Below, in pieces: positions 35,569-44,285 of a DNA stretch of 64,000 bases. The position numbers were made by a program, and so were the translations under genes. The DNA is from Coprothermobacter proteolyticus DSM 5265 (GTDB lineage: Bacteria; Coprothermobacterota; Coprothermobacteria; Coprothermobacterales; Coprothermobacteraceae), in the NCBI RefSeq assembly GCF_000020945.1, contig NC_011295.1, forward strand, positions 744,001-808,000, in the 5' to 3' direction. The first letter of the stretch is position 1. Each line of letters starts with the position of its first letter. The notes beneath the pieces were generated by a model that was given only the letters and a program-made list of their open reading frames with translations, had not been told where the DNA came from and did not search any database.

Positions 35569-36720
35569 TTAGGGTAATTGGAACGTTTGTAGTTCTTCGT
35601 TGTTGGTTGGAACAACAATCTCGCCATTTATGATCTTCTGTTTAAGTTCATCTACTTGGGGCATAACATCCTCAATAAGAGATCTATTGTAGTCGTTAAC
35701 CGCATATCCGACGCCTTCTACGTCTAATCCAAAATCTCTATATCCACCCTTCCACTGGCCTTCCATGAACTCTTTTCCAGTAAGATACACAGATGTATCG
35801 ACCCTCTTCAGCATGGAGGTCAGAATACGGTCACCAATAGCCTGCTGTTCGGGATCGTCGCTGCTCTTATAAACCAAGCCTTGGTCACTATCTACGCCAA
35901 TGGCCCACACATCTTTACCATTCTTGTAGGCATCATAAACTGCTTGGAACACACCAGCACCTGACGCACCAGAAGCGTGGTAAATAATGTCTGCGCCCTG
36001 ATTAAGGAACGTTGAAGCTATTTCTGTCCCTCTAGCGGGGTCTTTAAAGGCGTCCCCAGTAGTACCTATGTACTGGGAGAGAATGCTTCCAGCTTGTCTC
36101 AGATTAGGATTGACGTACATGGCTCCTGCCTTATAACCAACCTCGAACTGCTCAATTAGTGTACTCTGCATACCACCCACGAAACCTACTTTGTTTGTAT
36201 TGGTCTTGAGGCCTGCAATAGCCCCTACTAGGAATGAGCCTTCATTCTGCTTAAAGTTCAAGCAGACGATATTGCTCTGCTCATTAAGCCCCTCAATGCT
36301 ACCGTCTACAATGGCAAACTTTGTGTCTGGGAAGTCTTTTGCAACATTGATCATGGGGTCAGTGAACATGAAACCGATACCAAAGATAAGATCATAACCC
36401 TCTTCAGCTAAAGTACGAAGAAGCTGTTCTCTGTCTTGGCCACCCTCTTTAGGTTCCAAGTACTTAAGCTCCACCTCGGTCCCGTAGTTAACATTGTCTG
36501 GGTCGTCTTTGATGTAACCTTTGAACTCTTCTGCCAAACGAACTAGCCCGTTATAAGCAGAATCGTTAAAAGAGTGATCTCCTCTTCCACCGATATCAAA
36601 CACAAGACCGATCTTGTACTTCGGTTCCGTAGTACTTGGCTGTGAAGGCTGTGAACAACCGCTCAAAACCAGTGAGACAGCTAATAGAGCGACTAAAATA
36701 CCAACTGTAAACTTTTTCAC
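35569..36720 (-). CDS. bmpA: BMP-family nucleoside-binding lipoprotein
   Basis: Extracytoplasmic substrate-binding lipoprotein of the BMP (basic membrane protein/Med/RnsA) family, 383 residues. The signal peptide ends in LVLSGC, with the lipidated Cys22, followed by a Ser/Pro linker. IGLVFDIGGRGDHSFNDSAYNGL is the family's N-terminal pattern in shortened view, and ADIIYHASGASGAGVF and VDSDQG are further landmarks of purine-nucleoside binders. The start is GTG after GGGGAGGAGCAGAG. It is transcribed from a near-consensus promoter and terminated separately from the ATPase and permeases, which would give an excess of binding protein. Confidence 0.93.
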   Translation of the reverse strand: MKKFTVGILVALLAVSLVLSGCSQPSQPSTTEPKYKIGLVFDIGGRGDHSFNDSAYNGLVRLAEEFKGYIKDDPDNVNYGTEVELKYLEPKEGGQDREQLLRTLAEEGYDLIFGIGFMFTDPMINVAKDFPDTKFAIVDGSIEGLNEQSNIVCLNFKQNEGSFLVGAIAGLKTNTNKVGFVGGMQSTLIEQFEVGYKAGAMYVNPNLRQAGSILSQYIGTTGDAFKDPARGTEIASTFLNQGADIIYHASGASGAGVFQAVYDAYKNGKDVWAIGVDSDQGLVYKSSDDPEQQAIGDRILTSMLKRVDTSVYLTGKEFMEGQWKGGYRDFGLDVEGVGYAVNDYNRSLIEDVMPQVDELKQKIINGEIVVPTNNEELQTFQLP

Positions 36721-36747
36721 CTCTGCTCCTCCCCTTTCGTCATTTTT

Positions 36748-36768
36748 AGCGGAAGTTTCCCTTCCGCT
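36748..36768 (-). promoter_or_regulatory. Hairpin in the bmpA 5' leader
   Basis: Perfect 8-base stem AGCGGAAG/CTTCCGCT with a 5-base loop, just after the predicted start site of bmpA. It may stabilise the abundant mRNA; no terminator U tract follows on the coding strand. Confidence 0.45.
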
Positions 36769-36776
36769 TCCGTAAT

Positions 36777-36803
36777 ATTATACTACGTTTAAGTGAGTGT
36801 CAA
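36777..36803 (-). promoter_or_regulatory. Promoter for bmpA
   Basis: TTGACA (36798-36803) and TATAAT (36777-36782) on the - strand, with a 15-base spacer; TAATAT two bases further gives 17. Confidence 0.65.
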
Positions 36804-36891
36804 TTGTTGCCATAACAAACTTTTAAACACGCTTTCTTCAATGCTGGCGTAAAATATGGTGGACTAGTCTGCATATAAAGGAGGTACTAAT

Positions 36892-37926
36892 GTGGATAAC
36901 ATAAAGCGACTTGGCGTTTTAACCGGTGGAGGCGACGCACCTGGACTAAATCCAGCTATTCGGGGAGTTTTCTACAAAGCTGTGGAATTGGGATATGAGG
37001 TCATAGGTATTAAGGATGGTTGGAAAGGCCTTTTAGAAAAAGAAACCATAGTGCTATCCAAAGCTGATGTAGACAGTGCTCTTACAAAGGGTGGTACTAT
37101 TCTGGGCTCAAGCCGTACCAATCCTTACAAAAGAGAAGGCGGGAAAGAAATTGCCTATGAAAACTTCAAAGAACTTGGGCTCAGTGGTCTTATTGCCATA
37201 GGTGGCGAAGATACCTTAGGCGTTGCTGGGCAGCTTGTCAGAGATTACCAACTACCCATAAACGGAGTGCCAAAGACGATTGATTTTGACGTTCCCGAAA
37301 CTGATTTTACGTTAGGTTTCTTTACAGCTCTGGAAGTTACCACGGACATACTTGAAAGGCTGCAAGACACCGCTAAGAGCCACCATCGTGTCATGGTATT
37401 AGAAGTTATGGGACGTCACGCAGGATGGCTGGGTCTTTTTACTGCCGTAGCTGGCGGCGCCGATTACGTGTTAGTTCCTGAAAAGAAAGCTGACATAGAA
37501 GAGCTTATTGCGAAGACAAAAAGAGCTCTCTCTGACAAAGGGTTCGCTGTAGTAGTGGTATCAGAGGGGGCTGTTTTAGACGAAAGCATGCTCAAAGACA
37601 GACCTGTTGATGAATTTGGCCATGTTCAACTGGGTGGCATGGGAGAAGTGGTTGCGCAGTTCTTAGAAAAAAGCTTGAATACGGAAGTGAAATGCGTTAT
37701 TCTAGGCCATGCTCAAAGAGGTGGTAAACCTTCTGTGATAGACAGAATACTTCCACAACTTCAAGCGCTTAAAGCGGTGGAATGGTTAGACAAGGGACAG
37801 ACTGGTGTCTTAGCTGCATACAAAGAAGGTACCATTAAGCCGGTTGATCTTACACTGGTTGTGGGGAAAAACAGGCCTCTTCCTGAGTCTTTAATAGACG
37901 ATTTTGGAGTCTTTTTCAAAGGATAA
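36892..37926 (+). CDS. pfp: 6-phosphofructokinase, probably pyrophosphate-dependent type
   Basis: Phosphofructokinase-family enzyme of 344 residues for the fructose-6-phosphate to fructose-1,6-bisphosphate step. The N-terminal GVLTGGGDAPGLN is standard. The donor-site motifs read IGGEDTLG, with Asp107 at the position of Gly104 in E. coli PfkA, and VPKTIDFD, with Lys128 at the position of Gly124. Asp plus Lys is the signature of PPi-using enzymes, so a reversible PPi-PFK is inferred. Phe132 replaces the very conserved Asn of TIDND, which is unusual. GTG start after AAAGGAGGTACTAAT. The ATP-type paralogue follows after 3 bases. Confidence 0.9.
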   Translation: MDNIKRLGVLTGGGDAPGLNPAIRGVFYKAVELGYEVIGIKDGWKGLLEKETIVLSKADVDSALTKGGTILGSSRTNPYKREGGKEIAYENFKELGLSGLIAIGGEDTLGVAGQLVRDYQLPINGVPKTIDFDVPETDFTLGFFTALEVTTDILERLQDTAKSHHRVMVLEVMGRHAGWLGLFTAVAGGADYVLVPEKKADIEELIAKTKRALSDKGFAVVVVSEGAVLDESMLKDRPVDEFGHVQLGGMGEVVAQFLEKSLNTEVKCVILGHAQRGGKPSVIDRILPQLQALKAVEWLDKGQTGVLAAYKEGTIKPVDLTLVVGKNRPLPESLIDDFGVFFKG

Positions 37927-37929
37927 ATC

Positions 37930-38880
37930 ATGAAAAGAATCGGCATACTAACGTCCGGGGGTGATTCCCCCGGAATGAATGCAGCTATTTGTGGAGCTGT
38001 CATAGCCGCCGAACAGAGAAATATTGAAGTCATAGGTGTGCGCAATGGTTTTGATGGGCTTCTGGAGGAGCAATTTTTGCCCTTAAGTTCCAGCCGAGTC
38101 AGAGGAATAAACTCTCTCGGCGGGACTATTCTTGGGACGTCTCGGAGTGATAGATTCCTGCTTCCTGAATGGAGACGGCGAGTGCCAGATACGCTTTCCT
38201 CTACTGGCATCGACGGGCTCATAGTAATTGGGGGAAATGGGTCCTTGCGAGGTGCAATGGCTTTAGAGGAAGCAGGCATCCCCACTGTGGGAATCCCAGG
38301 GACTATTGATAATGATTTGGGAGGCACTGACTTCACACTGGGATTCATAACAGCCGCTGAAACAGCGGTAAAAGCAGTTCGTCGGCTAACTGATGTGGCG
38401 TTGTCTGAAAGGGGAATTTTCTTTGTTGAAGTTATGGGACGAAATTCTGGTTATATAGCCATGTTTGTAGGTCTGGCAACCGGAGCTGATTTTGTCAATA
38501 TACCGGAAGCCCCAGCAACATCTGAGGAAATCTATACAAAGATAAGCCAAGCCGAAGGTAGTGCCATCGTCATATGGGCTGAAGGCTGCGGAGATCCATC
38601 ACCGCTTGCGGAGTGGCTAAGAGAAGAATTGAATAGAGACATAGAGATTTCTCGCATTGGTCATTTGCAGAGGGGTGGTACTCCGGCAACCTTAGATTCT
38701 TTCCTAGGTTTTACCATGGGAGCAGCTGCGCTTTATACCATATCTGAAGGACGCCACTCTATTATGATAGGGACTAGAAATCTACAGCCTGTTGAAGTAC
38801 CTTATGAAGTGGCAATTGAGCCAAACCCACTTCCTCCCTACCTTCAGTCCATGCTACTACCGCTTTTAAACTCACGTTGA
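37930..38880 (+). CDS. pfkA: ATP-dependent 6-phosphofructokinase
   Basis: Canonical-looking ATP-PFK of 316 residues (E. coli 320). IGGNGSLRG has Gly104, and GIPGTIDNDL has Gly124 with catalytic Asp127 and Asp129, so ATP is the expected donor. Asn103 replaces the usual Asp103, which in E. coli binds Mg-ATP. Other landmarks: ILTSGGDSPGMNAAI at the N-terminus, FVEVMGRNSGYIA, and IGHLQRGGTPATLD. It is the second gene of a tandem PFK operon; its last 37 bases overlap the 3' end of rlmB on the other strand. Confidence 0.93.
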   Translation: MKRIGILTSGGDSPGMNAAICGAVIAAEQRNIEVIGVRNGFDGLLEEQFLPLSSSRVRGINSLGGTILGTSRSDRFLLPEWRRRVPDTLSSTGIDGLIVIGGNGSLRGAMALEEAGIPTVGIPGTIDNDLGGTDFTLGFITAAETAVKAVRRLTDVALSERGIFFVEVMGRNSGYIAMFVGLATGADFVNIPEAPATSEEIYTKISQAEGSAIVIWAEGCGDPSPLAEWLREELNRDIEISRIGHLQRGGTPATLDSFLGFTMGAAALYTISEGRHSIMIGTRNLQPVEVPYEVAIEPNPLPPYLQSMLLPLLNSR

Positions 38881-39560
38881 CGTTTTGCTTCATACAAGGC
38901 AATACTAAGGGCAACGTGAACATTAAGGCTCTCGAAGTCAGTTGGTATGTTGCCAAAATGGTCACATAGTGTTCTCACGGTTGTACGGATACCTTTATCT
39001 TCAGACCCAACGACTAATGCAACTTTTCCTGTTAAATCCAAATGATAAACTTTTGTTCCATGGTGTGCTTCCAGTCCTACTACTGAGAAACCGTTCTCTT
39101 TAAGCCTCGGGATAGCCTGTTTAATGTTTAATCGCCATACGCGTGCCCTTAAAGCTGCTCCACGGGAAATCTCAACAACCTTCGGCGTTACTGACCCAGT
39201 GTTGTGAAGATCAAGGATTATATTGGGAGATGAAAGTGCCACCGACGCCCGAAAAATGGCCCCCAGATTTGTGCTGTCTGTTACCCCATCCACAATCACA
39301 ACCATGTTTCCTATTTCAGGCAGTTCTTCCCATCCTAAGTAGTCAATTTCCGAAGGGAGAAAACCGACCCATTCTTTTTCAGGAAAGAATTCCTTAGGAA
39401 CAGCTACTAAAGGAATTGGTCTGTTCTTCTCTAGTCTATCCACTAGCTGCTTAACCTTTGACATTTTGTCTACTCGTACCCAGATTTTTTCAACCTTGCC
39501 AGATCTGAGTGCTTCTTCCAAAGGACTAAAACCGTATGTAAGCTCTTTCTTTAGACTCAT
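38844..39560 (-). CDS. rlmB: 23S rRNA 2'-O-ribose methyltransferase, TrmH/SpoU family (RlmB-like)
   Basis: SpoU-family methyltransferase with a deep trefoil knot; RlmB modifies G2251 of 23S rRNA. The N-terminal substrate domain begins ELTYGFSPLEEAL, like the YGxNxVxEAL pattern of RlmB. The three SpoU motifs are VDGVTDSTNLGAIFRAS, ALVVGSEDKGIR and LNVHVALSIALYE. ATG 39560 has GGGAG upstream (GTG 39563 is also possible), giving 238 residues. Placement after cysS matches the Firmicutes cysS-mrnC-rlmB order with mrnC missing. Confidence 0.92.
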   Translation of the reverse strand: MSLKKELTYGFSPLEEALRSGKVEKIWVRVDKMSKVKQLVDRLEKNRPIPLVAVPKEFFPEKEWVGFLPSEIDYLGWEELPEIGNMVVIVDGVTDSTNLGAIFRASVALSSPNIILDLHNTGSVTPKVVEISRGAALRARVWRLNIKQAIPRLKENGFSVVGLEAHHGTKVYHLDLTGKVALVVGSEDKGIRTTVRTLCDHFGNIPTDFESLNVHVALSIALYEAKRQREFKSGSSMD

Positions 39561-39564
39561 CACA

Positions 39565-40947
39565 TTACTCCCTTATCCATCGGGTACCTTCTTTGGTATC
39601 CTCCAACACTATGCCGTGTCTTAGGAGCATATCCCTTATGGCGTCTGCCTCGGAAAACTTCTTTTGCTTTCTAAAGTCATTTCTCAACTCAACCATATCT
39701 TGAATCAAAGATTCATCTACCTTTCCGTTTTTAGTTAATCGCAGTCCAAATACGGTTCTTAAGCCATGGGTAAGGAATTGTTTGACTATGGAAGCTTCGC
39801 TGGTGTTTAGGTCTTCCACTCTTAGCTGAGCAATCAGCTTGTGCACCTCAGCCAATGCCGCAGATGAGTTCAAATCATCTTCAAGTGCGCTATGAAAAGT
39901 TTCTTTTGCACTTGCTACGAGGCTAACTACTTGAGTTCGAGCTTCCCCATCTCTACTCACCCAATCAAGTCGCTCGAAATAGGATCTGAGGTTGTTCACC
40001 GTGTTTGCTGCCTGGTTATAGACTTCTTCGGAGAACGTGACAGGATCTCTGTAGTACGTTGACAGGAGCAAATACCTCAACACATCTGGGTCGTACTTTG
40101 CCATGATTTCGGTGGCACCTATGAAATTACCCAAGCTCTTGTGCATCTCTTCTTTGCCGATGCGTAGCATACCAGTATGCATCCATGCCCTTGCGAAAGG
40201 TTCTTGACCCATGAGAGCTTCTGACTGTGCCTTTTCATTCTCATGATGAGGAAATATCAGATCTGAACCGCCCCCATGGAAATCCAATGGAAACCCGGCG
40301 AATTTAACAGAAATGACAGTGCATTCAATGTGCCACCCAGGACGGCCGTCTCCCCACGGGCTATGCCACCAAACAGTCTCATTCGGTTTCCTACTCTTCC
40401 ACAGTGCGAAGTCCCTAGGATCTTTTTTAAACGGCGAAGGCTCTACTCTAGATTCAAGTAGCGATATGTCTTCGACTTTTCTGCCTGAAAGTTCACCGTA
40501 ATTCGGGAAACTGGGCACTGAGAAATAAACCCCATCAGGAGTCACATAAGCATGCTTTTTATCAATGAGTTGTTTTATAGCTTCGATTATGTCTGGAATG
40601 ACTTGAGACACTCTGATGTATGCGTACAGCGGTTCTACGTTAAGAAAATCCATGAGTTTGTAATAAAGCCTTTCATAAATCTCGGCCAAGGCAAAAGGAT
40701 GAATGGATAGCTGTACTGATCTTTCGATGATTTTATCGTCGACATCGGTGAAATTTGAAACAAATACTGGCTTGTACCCTTGAGCTTTAACATAACGATG
40801 AAACAGGTCAAACACTAAAGCTGTTCTTACATGGCCCAAATGAGGTTCATCGTATGGCGTTATGCCACACACATATCCTGCAATCTTTTCTCCGGGCTTC
40901 TTTTCAAGATCAACGAATTTTCTACTAAGGGTGTCATACAGCTTCAT
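39565..40947 (-). CDS. cysS: Cysteinyl-tRNA synthetase
   Basis: Class I synthetase of 460 residues. The zinc and HIGH regions are YVCGITPYDEPHLGHVRTA, and WHIECTVI gives the second zinc Cys. The KMSKS loop is altered to EEMHKSLGNF: His replaces the first Ser, while the ATP-contacting Lys-Ser is kept. Length and the C-terminal DALR/helical region are normal. It overlaps ispDF by 4 bases in the clpC-radA-yacL-ispDF-cysS-rlmB operon. Confidence 0.95.
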   Translation of the reverse strand: MKLYDTLSRKFVDLEKKPGEKIAGYVCGITPYDEPHLGHVRTALVFDLFHRYVKAQGYKPVFVSNFTDVDDKIIERSVQLSIHPFALAEIYERLYYKLMDFLNVEPLYAYIRVSQVIPDIIEAIKQLIDKKHAYVTPDGVYFSVPSFPNYGELSGRKVEDISLLESRVEPSPFKKDPRDFALWKSRKPNETVWWHSPWGDGRPGWHIECTVISVKFAGFPLDFHGGGSDLIFPHHENEKAQSEALMGQEPFARAWMHTGMLRIGKEEMHKSLGNFIGATEIMAKYDPDVLRYLLLSTYYRDPVTFSEEVYNQAANTVNNLRSYFERLDWVSRDGEARTQVVSLVASAKETFHSALEDDLNSSAALAEVHKLIAQLRVEDLNTSEASIVKQFLTHGLRTVFGLRLTKNGKVDESLIQDMVELRNDFRKQKKFSEADAIRDMLLRHGIVLEDTKEGTRWIRE

Positions 40948-42032
40948 CTTTTCACCTCAACACAATTCACAAAAGATAATGAAATCATGCCATTCAGATC
41001 TTTTCCGATTATCCCCTCGCTTCGCGTAACTGAAAGGTAGACTGGGGCGTTCAATAACGAGGATAAATTTCTCGTGATAGGATCTATCCAGTGTTTCAAC
41101 ATTGGTTTGTCTGCTAACAACAGAACTGTGGCTTTTTCCAAAAGAACATGTTTCTTTCTCATTCTTTCCATTACATCAGCCAAAATGTCGGTAGAAGAAC
41201 CACCTTTCCATAGCTGGCTATTGGGATAGAGGGTTCCTAAGTCACCTTGTCCTAAAGTTGATAGAAGAGCATCAGCAACGGCATGAATTATTACATCGCC
41301 GTCAGTCCAAGATTCTAGGCCCACATCTGCATCTTCTATCCTGACTCCACCAAGAATAAGAGGTGCGTTTTCACTAAACCTGTGAAAATCCCACCCAATC
41401 CCTTCTAGCCGCCTAAACATGAGCTCTTGTAAAAAAACGTCCTCGGGGAATGTAACCTTTAAGTTTTTCCTTTCCCCTCCCACAACGTGAATTTCCCATC
41501 CAAGCCGCTGTGCCACACTTGCTTCATCAACATCTTCATCTGATGTTTCTAGCACCGCTTTTAGTACCTCATACCTGAAACCCTGTGGCGTTTGTACTCT
41601 GATGAGATCCTCTCTAGGAAAAGGCACCGTACTACTTCCCTCTTTCTTTCTTAAAGCGTCTTCAACATCTATAGCTGGAACCACCACTGGAAAAAGGTCT
41701 AGCCATGCCAATACACGCTCAAACAGAGTGTCAGTCGCAAGCGGCCGTGCAGCATCATGGACTAAAACCTTATCTACTCTTGCAAGTTTCTCAAAACCAT
41801 TTGCCACAGATTCTTTCCTTGAACTCCCTGGAAGTGCGACTTTTATGTTCTCTAAGTCCATGGGACTATCGGTGACTACGACAACATCTTGAAATAAGTT
41901 TTTTAGCGTTTCAAGGCGAACTTGCCAATAATCCAATAAAGACCAACCTTTAAAGACTCTTAGCTGAGCCTTTCCCTTGCCGCCGGAAAATCTTTGTCCC
42001 TTACCACCAGCAACCAAAATCAGGCCGTTCAT
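40944..42032 (-). CDS. ispDF: Bifunctional IspD/IspF (MEP pathway)
   Basis: Fused enzyme of 362 residues for two non-consecutive steps of isoprenoid synthesis. Residues 1 to about 205 are IspD (CDP-ME synthesis): LILVAGGKGQRF, KVLVHDAARPL and DEDVDEASVA. Residues about 210-362 are IspF (MEcPP synthase): IGWDFHRF with the zinc-binding Asp and His, and SWTDGDVIIHAVADALL. Fusion is common in epsilon/alphaproteobacteria and scattered thermophiles, but in Firmicutes the genes are usually adjacent and separate. It directly follows yacL (3-base gap). DMAPP from this pathway supplies MiaA. Confidence 0.94.
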   Translation of the reverse strand: MNGLILVAGGKGQRFSGGKGKAQLRVFKGWSLLDYWQVRLETLKNLFQDVVVVTDSPMDLENIKVALPGSSRKESVANGFEKLARVDKVLVHDAARPLATDTLFERVLAWLDLFPVVVPAIDVEDALRKKEGSSTVPFPREDLIRVQTPQGFRYEVLKAVLETSDEDVDEASVAQRLGWEIHVVGGERKNLKVTFPEDVFLQELMFRRLEGIGWDFHRFSENAPLILGGVRIEDADVGLESWTDGDVIIHAVADALLSTLGQGDLGTLYPNSQLWKGGSSTDILADVMERMRKKHVLLEKATVLLLADKPMLKHWIDPITRNLSSLLNAPVYLSVTRSEGIIGKDLNGMISLSFVNCVEVKR

Positions 42033-42035
42033 GAT

Positions 42036-43040
42036 TTAGTCAGCAACCTTGGTAAATATGATTTTCCCCGTGTCACTAACGTGGACGTTGGTGACCACAA
42101 CACGTACTGTGCTTCCAATTAGGTCTGCTGCATCCTCAACTACGACCATGGTGCCATCGTCCAAGAACCCTACTCCTTGCTGACGAATTTTTCCTTCTTT
42201 TACAATCTTTATGGTAAGTTCATCTCCTACGTTAATGTTCGGGCGCAGAGCTAAGAACACTTCACTGAAATTAATCACATCTGTGTTATGTAAACGGGCA
42301 ATCTTTGCTAAATTAGAGTCCAAGGTCACAATGGTGGCTTTCCTGTCACGAGCATATTGGATTAACGCGTCATCAACGCCCTTTACCCCTCGGGGTGTAT
42401 AATCCACCAGTGCAAGACGCTTGCTCGACGCCTTTAGTTGTTCTAACACTTTCAATGCTCTTTGACCTTTATCCCGCTTGACTGGGTCTGTGCTGTCAGC
42501 CAGTTGCCTTATCTCATCAACAACAAAGGAAGGTACCACAACTCTACCTTTGAGCAAGTCCAAATTCATGATATCCAAAATACGTCCATCTACTAGTACA
42601 GATGTATCCAAAACAAATTCGGGCTGGTCGGTTGTTATTCCTTCTCTTCGTTCTCTAACTCTAAAGATAAAGATTGCGCCCCATATGGCCAAAACATCAA
42701 GTACCACCAAGATAGCTACACCCAAGGCATGCTCGCCAGCATATATGAGAGGTATCAAAATAGGTACTCCAACTATGTTCGCTAAAATAATGCCAACACC
42801 AATGTACTGGAATTGTTGAAAAGAGAAAGAGGCAGCTCGCTGAAAAGCCTGTTCAATCCATTTGTCAAAGGTGGATAAGAAGCCGTACCCTACTGCAAGT
42901 GCTATCGCAGCCAAAACACCTAGCACAATATTTTGGTTTTCCTTTAGAAGCTGCAAAGGAATAAAACCAACTAGAACATAAAGCAAAATAAATGCGATGA
43001 AAGAATAGAATAAACCTCTAAAAAAACGTAAAAAACGCAT
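42036..43040 (-). CDS. yacL: PIN/TRAM-domain membrane protein (YacL)
   Basis: Integral membrane protein of 334 residues with about four N-terminal transmembrane segments (residues 1-125), then a PIN nuclease-like domain (VLDTSVLVDGRILDI, with acidic metal ligands; later VDDALIQYA and VTLDSNLAK) and a C-terminal TRAM domain (about 275-334). The family is conserved between radA/disA and ispD in Firmicutes; its RNA or DNA target is not established. GTG 43049 opens the frame; ATG 43040, 9 bases after GAGG, is preferred. Confidence 0.92.
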   Translation of the reverse strand: MRFLRFFRGLFYSFIAFILLYVLVGFIPLQLLKENQNIVLGVLAAIALAVGYGFLSTFDKWIEQAFQRAASFSFQQFQYIGVGIILANIVGVPILIPLIYAGEHALGVAILVVLDVLAIWGAIFIFRVRERREGITTDQPEFVLDTSVLVDGRILDIMNLDLLKGRVVVPSFVVDEIRQLADSTDPVKRDKGQRALKVLEQLKASSKRLALVDYTPRGVKGVDDALIQYARDRKATIVTLDSNLAKIARLHNTDVINFSEVFLALRPNINVGDELTIKIVKEGKIRQQGVGFLDDGTMVVVEDAADLIGSTVRVVVTNVHVSDTGKIIFTKVAD

Positions 43041-43061
43041 CAAAATCACCTCACAATAAGA

Positions 43062-44285
43062 TTAGAAAAGTTCTTTAATTAATTCTACAACAGTGGAAGC
43101 GTTTGTTCTTTTCAACTGAGCTCCTCTGACTAATCGGTCTAGTTGTGTCTCAGGGTGAGGAGACCTTATATCACCTGTTAGCAAAACTTCCCCATACACT
43201 AATGTATTTCCAGAAATCGGCATTTCCTTCAAACTGGAATAAACTGCTGCTACTATTGCGGCATCAACACCATAATCGTTTACAAAAAAATCCGTAGTGA
43301 GATCTACATAGATGTCGTATTTGTACAGCGGGAGCCTAAGATATTTTTGCATAACTGCCGTTAGAAGCAACAACCGATTATTTGGGTACCTTGAGCTTAA
43401 ACGCTTAGGTATTTGCCCATAGGAATCAGTTACCAGTGCGTGCACCTGTACGAACTCGAATCTAGTCCCTGTGTTTACAGCACTAAGAACTAACCCTGTT
43501 TGGTTCCTATCTAATCCACTAACCTCTACTTCGGAAGGAGTTAAGCCTGAACTTTGCATCTCGAGCAAAATCTGGTCTGTACTAGGCCCAAACCTGTTTT
43601 TAACTAACTTAAGTAGGCGCTTGTCACTAGTTCTGTCGCCTTCTAGGTACAGCACCACATCTACCATATGTTCCACCGTGCGAGGGCCTGCTATTACGCC
43701 TTCCTTTGTAACGTGTGCGACAATTAGTGCAATGCCGTTCGATTCTTTTGCCCATTTTACTAAATATCCAGCTATTTCTTTTACCATGGCAGGTGATCCT
43801 GGAGCACCCATGTCCCCAAAACGAATGGTCTGAAGGCTGTCCACACAGATCAAGCCGTAATTATCTAAATCAACAGCGCCAAGGTCAGATTCTGACACCA
43901 CATTTATGTTTCTCAAACCAATACGTTCAGCGCGTTCAAGAACTTGCTCTCTTGTTTCCTCCGAACTAACATATACAGCATCCGTATCTGCATTGCCAAG
44001 GATTTGCAGTGCCAGTGTTGACTTACCTATACCAGGTTCGCCACCAAGCAGCAACACTGAGCCGCTCTTGAGACCTCCTCCCAAAACAAAATTGAGCTCA
44101 GGTAAGAAAGTTGGAGTTGTTTTTTGAGGTTTCTTTGTGTAACTAAAATTTACTTTCCGCTCTTGTTCGGCTATGGGTTTTCTTACAATAAATGTACCAA
44201 ATTGGCCGCACTGCGGGCACCTTCCCAGCTTAACTGAGGAAACGTACCCGCAGTTTGAACATTCGTACTGACTTTTCTCACTCAA
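43062..44285 (-). CDS. radA: DNA repair protein RadA
   Basis: RecA-like branch-migration ATPase (Sms). The N-terminal C4 zinc finger is CSNCG ... CPQCG; Walker A is GGEPGIGKST; the family-specific KNRFG occurs in LLKLVKNRFGPS; and a Lon-like C-terminal domain follows. At 407 residues it is somewhat short (usual about 450). The start is a TTG whose TTGA overlaps the clpC stop. DisA, normally next in Firmicutes, is missing here and yacL follows directly. Confidence 0.94.
   Translation of the reverse strand: MSEKSQYECSNCGYVSSVKLGRCPQCGQFGTFIVRKPIAEQERKVNFSYTKKPQKTTPTFLPELNFVLGGGLKSGSVLLLGGEPGIGKSTLALQILGNADTDAVYVSSEETREQVLERAERIGLRNINVVSESDLGAVDLDNYGLICVDSLQTIRFGDMGAPGSPAMVKEIAGYLVKWAKESNGIALIVAHVTKEGVIAGPRTVEHMVDVVLYLEGDRTSDKRLLKLVKNRFGPSTDQILLEMQSSGLTPSEVEVSGLDRNQTGLVLSAVNTGTRFEFVQVHALVTDSYGQIPKRLSSRYPNNRLLLLTAVMQKYLRLPLYKYDIYVDLTTDFFVNDYGVDAAIVAAVYSSLKEMPISGNTLVYGEVLLTGDIRSPHPETQLDRLVRGAQLKRTNASTVVELIKELF

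Noticed and set aside
37761-38348. 195-codon open frame antisense to the two phosphofructokinase genes
   Set aside because: It is opposite conserved PFK motifs and has a composition typical of antisense reading; no supporting signal.
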